Source: Azolla caroliniana (lineage: Eukaryota > Polypodiophyta). Taken from it: 64,000 bases of DNA. Position numbers and translations under genes: made by a program. Of this stretch, positions 13,501 through 24,342 are shown one piece after another. The notes under the pieces are model-generated. The model was not told the DNA's origin, searched no databases, and saw only the letters and a program-made list of their open reading frames with translations. The stretch's first letter is position 1. Each line of letters starts with the position of its first letter. Where the stretch lies: positions 20,894,001-20,958,000 of the forward strand of contig JBHGNT010000012.1 in assembly GCA_043228905.1 (NCBI GenBank), written 5' to 3'.

Positions 13501-14397
13501 GAGTTCAGTATTTCATGCCAACCAAGCATATTGAAATACAATACACTTATATTTGGGGATGTGTGATCACTGGATGTTGTCAAAGAAAGAACTCAAAATC
13601 TGTTTAAACAACCATATTTCCTTCATGAACGAATTTATTGCCATTGTTGGCATTTTATACACAAGTTCACATACATACCGTGAGGCCAATGATCGGTCCT
13701 TAAGTAACAATCTTAAAGGAAACAATGCAAATTAGGCAGTGAAGAGACAAGGAAATGGCCATACAGACAGCAAATACACATCAGCTTATTATCCTTATCT
13801 AAAGACATACATATGCACACATGTCACCAATTACTTACAAAAAAATGGATAAAAGAAACTGAACCTTCCAATATAGAAAGCACTAAGAAATGAACTGTAG
13901 TATCAACATAAGGCATAACCATAGGCTTATTATGTTCATCCAAAAAATACTTATAACAAGGATATTTTCTGTGCTATTCAAAAGTTTTCATATTGATTAA
14001 GGAAATGGTGCAAGGACTTTCATTCATATGATGAAATCACTAAGAAACGGACCAAATTAAAAAGGTAAGGCATATCAAAGGTTAAATGTAAATTCATTCA
14101 AAATCATACTAAATCACACCCACAAGTAGTACATCCTTTTAAACGTTTTTCATGGAAAGAAAGGAGGAAAAAATGATGCAAGATATACAATATAATGCAC
14201 AAAGTACATCTTATGAAATGCCATAAATAATAAGCATGACAAAAACTAAAAGCAAAATCTATTACTTTATTAATACATTAGATTAAAATTAAATTAGACT
14301 AAAATCAGGTTATGCAAATAAGTGTATTTAAATGGGAGGAGAAAATGCATTACCTGATCTTCTTGTAAAACATGCCGCCATCAGGAAAGTGGTGCAT
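4533..14397 (-). CDS. MOK/LF4-type (MAK-related, CMGC) protein kinase with one in-frame TGA
   Basis: Thirteen exons join in phase: 14397-14354, 12346-12217, 12121-12042, 11916-11786, 9080-8998, 8914-8844, 6457-6345, 6265-6184, 6076-5948, 5857-5744, 5469-5304, 5027-4758 and 4676-4533, for 518 codons. Kinase landmarks are the Gly loop GKGTFSEV (about 24-31), Lys46 in [12 protein letters not shown] (140-147), DFG (159-161), activation-loop TEY (173-175) and RWYRAPE. The sequence follows animal MOK and algal LF4, kinases that limit cilium length, more closely than plant MHK. The start is the first ATG after an in-frame TGA in a short first exon that supplies the two bases needed by exon 2. Codon 304 (5811-5809) is TGA where relatives have Arg, just after the kinase domain (FKEL). 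The later exons still read openly to TAA, encoding a Ser/Pro-rich tail. The gene is either truncated to 303 residues or a very young pseudogene or allele. Family call firm; exon 1 less certain. Confidence 0.85.
6950..7018 (+). repeat. Dispersed ~70 bp repeat, copy 1 (in kinase intron)
   Basis: This copy reads GAGGCCAAAATGGC, then GAGACCAAA, GAGATTACA and GTTGCCTCATCTTT. It matches copies at 8523-8597 (same strand) and 22051-22124 (opposite strand). Confidence 0.65.
8523..8597 (+). repeat. Dispersed ~70 bp repeat, copy 2 (same intron)
   Basis: This copy contains CGTCTTTTAAGAGACCAAAA and TGTTGTCTCGTCTTT. It lies in the same intron and orientation as copy 1, 1.57 kb away. The two may be the ends of one inserted element; no coding capacity is visible between them. 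Confidence 0.65.
9945..10142 (+). pseudogene. Nuclear copy of a plastid 16S rRNA fragment
   Basis: About 200 bp follow bacterial or plastid 16S rRNA from the 530-loop side (GTAAGACAGGGGATGCAAG) through GTGGGCGTAAAGC, TTAAGTCCGC and AATCCCGGGGTTCAACCCC to GCAGTGAAATGCATGGAGAT. Many differences are C-to-T or G-to-A, as expected of methylated nuclear plastid DNA. It sits on the + strand inside the large intron of the MOK-like kinase, so it is not a functional rRNA gene. Downstream sequence (10143-10814) includes an open stretch of about 80 codons on the minus strand that I cannot assign. Confidence 0.85.
10815..11002 (+). pseudogene. atpH: Nuclear copy of plastid atpH, 5' part
   Basis: An ATG preceded by AGGAGGAGACTAAT opens the sequence [14 protein letters not shown], the N-terminus of the plastid ATP synthase c subunit. 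The match continues past a frameshift through a segment equivalent to KIRGTLLLSLAFME. Several missense changes, the frameshift and an abrupt switch to psbA sequence show a dead plastid fragment inside the kinase intron. Confidence 0.85.
11035..11112 (+). pseudogene. psbA: Nuclear copy of a plastid psbA fragment
   Basis: About 78 bp encode a stretch equivalent to [20 protein letters not shown], from the photosystem II D1 protein. It directly follows the atpH fragment, although the two genes are not adjacent in plastid genomes. The following 11113-11500 may hold further scrambled plastid DNA, but I could not assign it. Confidence 0.8.
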
Positions 14398-14950
14398 AGC
14401 ATATAAGCATCACACGAAATGAAGGTTCCTCCTCATATATATACATATATATAGATAGATAGATAGATATAATCAGAATAAAAAAACTCTTCAGAAAATC
14501 TCCATACAATCATCCATATCCCGAGAAACTTCCATCACATAAAATGAAGAATCTTCGTCATACGCACATTGCATGCATATTCATAATCCGAATCAAATCT
14601 TCATAAAAAATTCCCCGTGAGATTTATCATAGTCCGGAGGAACGGGGCTGGGAGCCCTCGAAACGCTCTTGGGCGTTTCTGAACATTTGGCGACGCAAAG
14701 GAAACGCAGAAACGAGGCAGGTATAATCTCTGCATCCGCGCAACCTTCACTTTGCTTTTCTTCCTTTTCTTTTTTACTTCTATTTTTTAATTTATTTATT
14801 TATTTGTTTCTTTAAATAATAAAAAAGCAATTTCTGCTAGAACCAAAGGAAGAGGAGGAAAAAACAAAAGGGAAAAGTGGTGGTGGTGGTGGGGGGGGGG
14901 GGGATATTCTAGAATCTAGAATCTAGAATCTAGATCATTTTTTAGTGTTG
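14398..14950 (-). promoter_or_regulatory. Upstream region of the MOK-like kinase gene
   Basis: This stretch lies 5' of the proposed kinase start. It contains a TA/GATA microsatellite (about 14437-14470), a short hairpin GAAACGC..GGGCGTTTC (14660-14682), a run of 13 G (14891-14903) and three tandem TCTAGAA units (about 14909-14935). No clear TATA box was recognised. Confidence 0.35.
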
Positions 14951-14954
14951 TTTC

Positions 14955-15246
14955 TTCGTCTAGAACTTTCCGGAAAATTTGTCAGGGTGCGTCGCCAAAG
15001 ATCCTTAATCTCGGTCTTACGGTGTCCCGACCCACCGACTCGCATGATGGCAGAAGTCTTGTGCGCCCATTGCCTCAGCACTAGCCTCCCACGTGAAAAT
15101 TTGACCCTAGATGCCAAGAAACTGCGGTCATTTTTCTTTGTTGTAGAACTTTCCGGAAAACCTATTTGGGTGTGTTCTGCTGAATGTCCTGAACGTTGGT
15201 CTTACGATGTCCCGGCCCACCGACTCATAGGAGTGCAGAAGTCTTG
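14955..15246. repeat. Two diverged ~105 bp direct repeats, 183 bp apart
   Basis: Units at 14955-15061 and 15138-15246 share TAGAACTTTCCGGAAAA, GGTCTTACG.TGTCCCG, CCCACCGACTC and GCAGAAGTCTTG. They are GC-richer than their surroundings. The family is unknown and may be a remnant of a tandem or transposon-internal repeat. Confidence 0.6.
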
Positions 15247-15249
15247 AAC

Positions 15250-17600
15250 ATAATAGCATCTGATGGCGTCTGATGCAGATGGAGGGGCCACACTCTCACA
15301 TCTTGACAGATTTTAGGACGTGAATGTGGCTCGGTCGATAGTGTGGGTTTTTGAGCCCACCCACAATGTGTGATCACAGATTCATTACAATACAGTGTTT
15401 TTACATTTACCCATTTGTGACACATCTCTATTACACCATGCAACCTAATCATGGATCTTTTGCATCATGTTAGTCATTTATTTGGGGTCCAGTCAACGAT
15501 GATTTCAATTTAGCATGTATGTATCTCCTATTAATAAAGCAAGATGATTTCTTTTTGAATTTCAAGTTCGTATGCTTTCTTTTTTAATTTCAAGTTCATG
15601 TGTGGCCTTCATAAACAAACATATCCATGAGTTGAAATGTATCACATTTTACTATCTACTAGAGAATTCCTCCCTCTCTCTTGATCAGAAATCTCCATAA
15701 TCATTTTTAAAATGTTGTAATGAGCATGGAACTTTGTCAAGTGGTTTTAATCAATCAAATTTGAAAGGTTTATGGATCTCGAGGGTTACAAATGGTCCAC
15801 AAACATTTGACATTAACATTGTGCTTTGTAGTATTGGAGGATGGAATAGCCAAGGTTTCCTTACCCACATGATCATGATTGTTGAACTACCTATTTAAAT
15901 CTATTGAACAAACAAGGTCAATCCAAAAGTTCAAAATTACAAGTTGTATTCCTTATCATTTGACATGGATACACAATTCATAACGATGTGTGATTTATGC
16001 TCGTATTGCCCTACCCTAACTATATTAAGGCTATATGTTAGATATCACCCTGGATATGCGTATGTTAGATAAACTAAGTCCAAGAGGGACTAAAAATGAA
16101 GAAAGTTCACTATGGGTGAGGCATTCTCATTCCACCACGTTGCATTCAAGTAATGATCATGTATCTTTAGAAAACCTAAATCTTTTTATTTTGGTGGAGG
16201 ATAAATATCACTTACTTATCGCATGTTGGACGTATAAGGTAATTTGCGAGAAATATGATGACTTTTTAGATGGGCATGATAATGTAAATCTCATACTCAA
16301 ATGTCCACCAAGAAGTGCAAGCACGTATGTGTGCGCATTATTTTCACATAGTTTTTACTACAGAGTAGCAACTCCCTTCTTAGAGAGCAATCACATAGAT
16401 GATATGTTGATTTGGTTCCATTGCTCAAATTTGGCCTCATCATGGATGATAAAACATCTATTATATGCTACACTCTCCCTCTATCTCCCAATGGTAAAAG
16501 CACACAACTATATTAATTGAATGTACAACCCACTTGTTACAACTTATAACTCTTCTCTACATACCTGGTGTCTATGTAGAGAGAGGGATATATTGTAAAT
16601 CCATAAGAAAACTTGAAAATGCACTTGAAGAAATGATCCCCACATGCTCTAACATCCAAAACAATATTTGGGCCATCGTGGTCACCTTACTAATTGCAAA
16701 ACTATTTGTATGTATAATATGAAACCAAAGGTCAATAAGTGCATGGGTCGAACAAAAATGGTAAGAGAGCTTATGAACACTTTGGCTTTCAAAAACACCA
16801 TAACACCATCGATTGCCTTGTCACTCATTGAGTACTAATGGAAGAAAATCAATTGAGAAATAAAGTTTTATATCGTTGCTTTGTAGACTTCAACATTTTT
16901 TTAAATATGGTACCTCATGGGCATCTTTAGAGGTGCATCAAATAATTAGGGATGCCAAGTGAATATATGCTTGCAATTTTTGAATCTATTAGAAGGTTTT
17001 ATGTTGTCTGTGTATGGGCAATGAAATTTCAATAACACTATTGCATATTCGACTATGCTTTCTTTATTTCTTTCGCAACAACTACCACATCAACATCTGT
17101 CATCAAGAGCACTCCACCTCCTCACTACCCTACACCTCTCCACAATGATGAATGGGGCAAGTTATTATTGCAAGATCTATGGTAACTCTATACTCAAAAG
17201 CCATGGATTGCATTAAGGGAGTCTCTTCCCACAAAATGGAATCATATACATACCAATATGTAAGTACCCCTCCACCCCCATAATGCTCACAAGAAATAGG
17301 TGAACTTCGTACAATTAAAGTAAGACATGCACTTCGTATAATTAAAGTTGAAAGGCTTTGCAAGTTACGAGAGCTTGGAAAGAGTCTGAAAAAGTTTCTT
17401 ATGAAGTCTTTATCTCTTTAAGACTTAAGTCGATATGTAGATGTCTTGTGTGCTTGTACTTCTTGAGGCTACATCATTTTTCACTAAGATCGTGTGCCTG
17501 GAAAGGATTGTTGAGAATTGTCTTGAGGTTCAAGAAAACAACTACCATCAACAATGTAAAGTTGGGTGGTAAGACAATAAAACAACTTCAAAAGGTACAC
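15250..17600. other. Gene-poor stretch
   Basis: No recognisable gene. The longest open frame, 161 codons at 16035-16520 (+), resembles no family I know and has no supporting splice or codon pattern. The stretch is AT-rich and probably decayed repeat sequence. Confidence 0.4.
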
Positions 17601-17607
17601 AATAGTG

Positions 17608-17862
17608 AAATTTTGAGTTCTTGTTGAGTATTTGTTGTACATTACATGATCCATGAGGATACGAGCATGGGTACTAAAGAACAACCATGAGACCAAGAGA
17701 TAGGGGAATGCAACAAAGTAGTTTTAGAGATTTAAGCCTTATGGCCACCCCAATGTGGAAGGGAACAACCATTTTGTATATGAGCCATAAAACTCACCAT
17801 TGTGCCTTTTTAGCCACTTCGTGCGAATTTTTAGTTTTCTTACCCCATACGATAATACACAT

Positions 17863-17945
<83 letters not shown>

Positions 17946-19316
17946 TTTTGAAGTGAGTGATTAGTGTTAAGCGTTATTTAGACAAATTTTGTGCTCGATT
18001 AATTGAAGTGCGGCTAGTTCGATTGCGCATAATGTATTTACGTGTGTAACAATGTATGTATATAATGCTCGAGTCTATTAATACACTAGTGAGATTCTTA
18101 GTAAGGTTAGTGCTTTTGAGAGAGGTGAGTGAGAGTTCGCAATATTAGGGTAAGTGAGGCTAGAGGCTCAATAGTGTTTGACAATCACCATCACCCAACT
18201 CACTATCAATGGGGGATAAGGTTATCTGTACCCTTCAGTGAATGATATTGGCATGGAGACATGTAAACTCCGCTAATCCAAAGATATGCATTCAATGGGA
18301 GCACCTAAAGTCGACAAGTTATGAATGGAAACAACATATATAGAAATGTTTAGGACAATGGGAGGCATTTAATTGATTTCGTAATGATGTAATAGATTCC
18401 CTAGTGAATTTGAAGATGTATCAAGAGAGATGTGGAGTCTGATGCACCGCACATTATAGTACTACATATTGCACCAAACTACTAAACCATCTTCTTCTCC
18501 AAAGGGGCAATGTGCATGCAATTTTAACCCATTCAACCTCATACCATCCACAACATTTATTCCATATGATTTAGCTCACATTCTTTTCAATGTGAGATGA
18601 GGGTAGGATGATCAAGTTCCTACTCGATAATTGAATCATAATGTTTCCAATTCCAACAATCTTGCACTCATGCACATTGCCAAGATCAACCAAGCTGGTA
18701 TATATAGACGTATCCTCAATGATACACACCACAATACTACACAATTGTTTCAAAGGAACATAGTTGAAATCGATTGATTAGTTGTCCTCGTGTTGGAGAC
18801 TTTAGGGAAGTTGACACGAGGAATTTGGGCCATGTATCTAGAGACAAGGGATGTAATGGGAATATTGATTCAGGTTGTAGTGAGTTTGATGGTATATTAT
18901 TGATAGTATATTATATTTCATCGATTATATTTCAACTTCCATAACTAATACATTACTACTTAGTATTAGGGTTAAAAAATGGAGCTTTGTATTGCAATAA
19001 TCAAACTCTAAACCAAACATGATTGAAAGTACATTCAGATCATCAAGGAAATCCCAAAATATCCCATAAGCTTTTGACTGACCAAGAGGATAGACAGAAA
19101 GAAGTTGGGGAGAGATTTTGTGCCATGTTTGGTAGTTGGCTAATACCTTTACTTTGACCAATTGTCCACCTTTCCTACCTACACTCCCATCACTTTGATC
19201 CTACGAAATTATTGATTTAGAAACACATGTCTACTTCATTGATTTGTTAGTTAACTAGGGAAGATTCTATCCAAGTGGATGAATAGATTGGCTTTTAAGC
19301 AACAATGTTTGGTGGC
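17608..19316. repeat. Repeat family A/B/C, copy A (internally deleted)
   Basis: This roughly 1.7 kb block matches 24905-26060 joined to 27600-28620. It starts near TTGAGTTCTTGTTGAG and ends near GCACGTTGAAACTACG. Relative to copy C it lacks about 1.5 kb between the words TTTTCAATGTG and GGATGATCAAG. No transposon protein is visible, so it is probably a non-autonomous element or a segmental duplicate. Confidence 0.7.
17869..17941 (+). repeat. (TC)n microsatellite, about 73 bp
   Basis: An uninterrupted TC run lies inside repeat copy A. The equivalent place in copy C (25385-25410) has only a short, interrupted run, so the tract expanded, or shrank, after duplication. Confidence 0.9.
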
Positions 19317-19371
19317 ACGTTGAAACTACGTTCAAAATTAAAAAAAAAAGAGTAAAAAAAACAACCATTAA

Positions 19372-19512
19372 ACTGTTTAAACTGCGGTTTCTAAATGTTG
19401 AAACCGAACCGAACCATTTTAGAAAACCCGAACCGAACCGAACCTGTTTAAACCGTTAAGCTGCGGTTTTGCGGTTCGGTTCGGTTCGGTTCGAGTTTAG
19501 GGTTTAGGGTTT
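19372..19512. repeat. AACCG-rich palindrome followed by telomere-like repeats
   Basis: Tandem AACCGAACCG units on the left face GGTTCGGTTCGGTT units on the right, forming a long potential hairpin. GTTTAGGGTTTAGGGTTT, about 2.5 copies of the plant telomere unit, follows directly. Confidence 0.7.
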
Positions 19513-19700
19513 ATCCAAACTGTTGCCGATTGTTATACCTAAACCTAACCTAGATACATGCATCTAACCTGGTTGAAAGTTTTGAAGATTATCCAAAAAT
19601 ATCAAAAACATATTCAAAAAACCAAATTTCAAAGTTTTACATTGGTTCCCAATACATATATCACTACCATCAATTAATCATGTTCAGAAATAGTGTTCAG

Positions 19701-21676
19701 GCAACAAAGGAGTGGGTTCAAGCACAAATACCTGCAATAATAAAGGATTAACTTGCCATGTCATCAAAGGATAGAGAAGATTCTGAACTTCCTGCTGGGG
19801 ATGTAGACATGGAAGCCCTAGTAGAAGCACATGTGAATGTTCTAGCAGGAGCATGCTGGTCTATTGGTATGATTTCATGTGTTTATGAACTTTATTATTA
19901 AATGATAGACTAAGCTCTAAGCAAGATACTAATTTTTGTGTTTTGTTTTCTCAGGAATTACTGTATCGTTATGCCTCTTTATTTTCTTAAAGAGGTCCTA
20001 TACAGAACTTTTCTATGTTCAAAGATGATTTCCAATCTTTGTTGTAAACATTTTGTAGAATGCAAGAGCTTGTAGTAGTATCACACTCATTTATATATCT
20101 TATTCATCATAGGAGGTACAATTGGTCCAAATGGCAGATCCTCTTATGTTGATCGTGGCACATTAGAAACATGTTTGAATGGTACCATCTTATCTGTCAG
20201 CGTGGTAATGGGATCTTGCTGTCAACTTTTAGAAACTATTGTCAAGAAAACTTGCTCATATTGGGATCATGTGGAACAAATATCTTACATTATATTTTTG
20301 CAGGTAATGGCAGGTACTGGTCATGTAGGTATGTCTAAGCTCCTTCGATACTTACGAAGAAGAAATGATGTCGATGGTGCAATCAGTTATGGAAATCATA
20401 CAGCTGTAAGTCCCACCAAACTAAGCTTTGTTTTGTTTCCAACCTAATATGCAGTATTCTCATTTAGGTTTATATTGACTTTTCTGTAGCTTTGTTTCAT
20501 ATAATTTTTTCATTTCAAAACCTTAAAAGCACTGGTTGATTCTCAGAACAACATGGCTATTGGATTCATATTCCTAGGAGGTGGTACTGCAACCTTCTCA
20601 ACAAATAATAATGCAGTTGCAGCTCTACTTATTGCATTATATCCTTGATTTCCAACAGCTCCAAATGATCATCGATGTCATCTGCAGGTTCCATCATTTT
20701 GAACTTCCCAAGTGTGCTTGTAATAATTTTAAATGTGACTCTATTAATATGCATCCCTTTTTTTCCTAAAAAGAGGAAAAATATGGTAAGAAAGTACTGA
20801 TATTTCTCTCAGTCTAAAACATACTGTATGTGTCATTATTGATGGTACCAAAGACTTGTATCTGCTAATTGATGAACCTGTTATTTCCTTTTAAAGGGCT
20901 CTTATGTATAACAAATTTTTGTATAAAAGGTTATTTTTTCCATATATAGGCTTTTCAGCACCTTTCTGTCCTGGCCACAGAGCCACGGTGTATCCAGACA
21001 ATTGATGTCGACACAGGTCTTCCAGTCTATGCACTGCGTGAAATAACAATGCAAGAGACCTTCTCACATTCTGAAACTACAGTTTGCCAAGTTTCTCCTT
21101 GTCTTTTGCCAGAACGTTGCCTGGTACGGTTCTCATTCATTTTCCAATTCTTGAACACTTGTACACTTCTTAATTCAACATATAACATTGTCCTTTTCCA
21201 GCTTAAAGGTGTTCGTATTTGTGGACCACGTTATTGGCCTCAGGATATAATGCCGTCTCCTTGTGGTGAGCAAAACAATTAAGGATTTGACAGAAGTTTC
21301 AGTTTTTATCCTGATAATGACATTCTAATCTTACTTGACAGATTCACCATGGTGGCACTCTACTGACATGAGTAATCCCTTTCCAAAGGGTGTAATTCTT
21401 GTGAAGAGTAAGGTTGTGTCTAGAACATATGGTGATGATCCAATAGGGAGGCACTCGCTTCTTTCTCCTACATTGCAAAAGGTAAGATGGGCACAAACCA
21501 CTTAGTCTTTTTTCTCATATGGGGTTTTTGAAAAGTAGATTCGTATCTTTATTCTTTCAGAACTTGAAGGATGATAGTGATGGAGTCAAAGAGGTAGACA
21601 AATTAGTGAGCACATTCTCTGCTGACCTGAGCCTTTTGGCATTTGCTCAATTCTTCTGCACATATCGCCAGAGAAG
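19701..21676 (+). pseudogene. APC1 (anaphase-promoting complex subunit 1) gene fragment, decayed
   Basis: The fragment matches the C-terminal, PC-repeat part of APC1, the large scaffold of the cell-cycle ubiquitin ligase. Exon-like blocks with intact splice sites are 19701-19866, 19955-about 20000, 20113-20204, 20304-20405, 20547-20687, 20950-21123, 21202-21265, 21342-21481 and 21561-21676. Recognisable pieces are DMEALVEAHVNVLAGAC, YVDRGTLE, VMAGTGHVG..KLLRYLR, IGFIFLGGG, NDHRCHLQ, CIQTIDVDTGLPVYA, CLLPER, RICGPRYWPQ and DDPIG.HSLLS. Lesions are TAA at 19749-19751, a frameshift near 19985, and TGA at 20646-20648 where Arg is expected (YP-stop-FPTAPND). Introns are kept, so this is a DNA-level duplication, not a processed copy. 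The rest of the very long gene is absent on both sides. Confidence 0.85.
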
Positions 21677-22738
21677 GTATGCACCATTCTAACAATGATT
21701 CTATATTTAAAATGCTTGTGTACGAATTTGTTGAAGGGAAAGATACCATTGGTGGCTCCCCCTTCATGGGGTGGTGTAACATAGGACATGGAAGAAGAGA
21801 GACACAGAAGAGAACCCTAATTCATTTGCAACTATGTGCTATAGATTTCAAAGTACTTATGTAACTGATGATATCCTAGTTACAAAATGCTCTAGCTTTA
21901 TTGGGGCACTTAATTGGGCAGATATCACTTGGCACACTTGTGGGACAACTTACTCGAGCCCTTAATCCCACAATTCCTAGGATATGCCATCAAGTGATCT
22001 ATTCACTATATTTATTGAGTAATGCTTATTCTATTTTGATTTGTTGTTCTTAAAGACGAGACAACGCTTAAGGTGTAATCTCTTGTTTGGTCTTATATGC
22101 CATTTTGGCCTCTTAAAAGACGTTAATATATCTTGTCAATATAACTTTTGTACTTAGGTCCTATGGGTCATTATTGGCCTCTGTATGAACATTAAAAATA
22201 TCCATTCATGGCTATTAGTCATCGCCTATTGTTCGGGTTGCTTACCGCATAGCTATCGGCTTGGCTCGATGATCAACTTTCGACTATCAGCTTGGTTATC
22301 ACTCGGCCATCAACTTTCGACCATCAACTCAGTGTTGGCCATCACAGGGCTCGATTATCACTTGGCTAATGGGTATTGATAGTAAGCCCAGTTATAAGCT
22401 CAGGGATGGAGCCATTGCTCAACTCCATGTGACACTTGCCTCAGCTCGGCAATTATGCAAGTCTCTTCCCACATCTTACTTTGTTAGGTGTCTTACTTTG
22501 TTATATGCAATCATCCCACTTCTTCGCCATCTTGTTGTTGCTTGCAAATGAAGGACAAGACAAAAAAGACACTTATAAAAGCTGCATAAAAAAGATTACC
22601 AAGCTGAACTGAGCCGAGCTCAGCCAAAGGATGTCCACAAATTGACCATTAGACTGAGCTGCTAGTTGATGATTGCTGAGTGATGGTAAATAGCTAAGCC
22701 AAGTAACAAGCTGATGACCGATCCTAATGACAGTCGGG
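21677..22738. other. Repeat-derived stretch without genes
   Basis: Apart from the dispersed repeat at 22051-22124, I see only short runs resembling CGGCTTGG, ATCAACTTTCGAC and CTCGGC at 22230-22370. No coding or RNA signal was found. Confidence 0.4.
22051..22124 (-). repeat. Dispersed ~70 bp repeat, copy 3
   Basis: The reverse complement contains CGTCTTTTAAGAGGCCAAAA and GTTGTCTCGTCTTT, matching the two copies in the kinase intron at 6950 and 8523. Confidence 0.65.
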
Positions 22739-24342
22739 CTGACAACCATTTCTGATAGTTGTGCTCAGGCAGTATGGGATTGTAGACAACGGATGAAAGA
22801 CGATCATTTAAATGAGAGTGGAGAGGAGAATGAAGATGAGGATGAAGGTAGGAGTTGACCACAATTCGGGTCAGGAGTCACAAACTCAAATAATTTAAAA
22901 CATTTGAATCTTACACACCAAACCAAACCTTGAAACCTTTAAACCAAAACAATTTGAGGGATTTTTCAGCTTAACCCTAATGGTTCATGAGATTTACGAA
23001 TTGTTATGCCAAGGATTCTCAGTTTGATTGTCGGCTCAAAGTGAATTATTGGTGATTGTACTTCTCAATTTTAACTTTTCAGTAAATGCTTATTAATTTT
23101 TTTTTAAACTTAAAAGAATTGTTAGGCGTCAAAATTTAAACTTCATAACACATAACATGTATTAAATAATTTATAAAGTTAATAAATATTTGCAGCCATT
23201 ATGCTAATAAAGGCTCAAACTGAACTTGTGAACCCCCAAGCCAATCCAAACTAAACCCAATCGAACCGTTTACAAATCTCTGAACCTGAACCAAACTGAA
23301 CTGAACCTGAACTGTCTACAAAAATTTGAGTTCTTGTTGAGTATTTGTTGTACATTGCATGATCCAAGAAGATACGGCATGGGTACTAAAGAACAACCCT
23401 CTATTGATTTGGGGCCCTAAACCCTAAACCAACACATACTGTCAACCTCTTTACGATATGTTCATACAATGGAGATGTTGTTCACATGTCTTGATTTTGA
23501 ACCTTGATATGTAGGTATTCTTCCTTGTCTGACAATATCATTATTGAGTTTAGCTAGTAAAATCATGTTCAAAATTTGACAATATAATGGACTCCACCTA
23601 AAATATAATTTTGAACATATCACCTCACTTACCATGTTTCTTTTTCAATCACAATGTGCACTCTTAATCACAAGATTTATTATTATATTTCATAGATCCC
23701 CATACACTATGTGAAATGCTTCACTTTGGTCCCACAAATCATATTTTACCTCTGAGGATGATAATAAAATCCTTCTCTGTCTTTGGGACGTGTCATTGAG
23801 TATTAGGCCCTTATTAAAATGGCCCTTAGTGGAGATGAACTCATTGAAATGCTTGTCACTACCGCTACTATGAAAAATTCTTATACGTTTCTTAGAACAC
23901 ATAACGACTCTCTCAATGTCATCTTGTACATATCTTTGGACATTATGTTGATTGAGATTAAAGTTAGCGTTAGATCGGATATGTGTTGTACTTGGTGTAG
24001 GATGATCAAGTTCATACTTGGTAATTGAATCATGATGTTTCCAATTACAATGATCTTGCACTCTTGCACACTACCAAGTTCGACCAAGTTGGTATATATA
24101 GACGCACTCTCGACGATGCACACCACAAGACTGCACAATTGTTTCAAAGGAACATAGTGAAATGGATATATTGGTTGTCCAATGCCAAGGGCTACTTGGA
24201 AAGTTATGTCTGCAAGAGAGTCATGTTAAAAAGGGAGCCTTGAAATCCCTTTTTAATATGAGTCTTTAGTCATGTAGAGTCGAGAATGGCTTTCTTCATT
24301 TTGGGATGGCCCCTCAGATGCATAATTGGTGTATGTAGAATA
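22739..24342. repeat. Tandem segmental duplication, unit B
   Basis: This unit runs from CTGACAACCATTTCTGATAG to GTGTATGTAGAATA and is followed directly by unit C, which starts with the same words. It keeps the head (the accession of ACCAAACCAAACC words at about 22910) and the tail. It lacks about 1 kb that unit C holds between its positions 25130 and 26130. ORFs within it are shadows of the repeat. Confidence 0.7.

Noticed and set aside
16035-16520. 161-codon open frame as a gene
   Set aside because: No family resemblance, no supporting exon structure, and it lies in repeat-like AT-rich DNA.
23690-24243. Open frames of 60-123 codons in unit B
   Set aside because: They recur, shifted and broken, in units A and C and overlap on both strands; they are shadows of the repeat.
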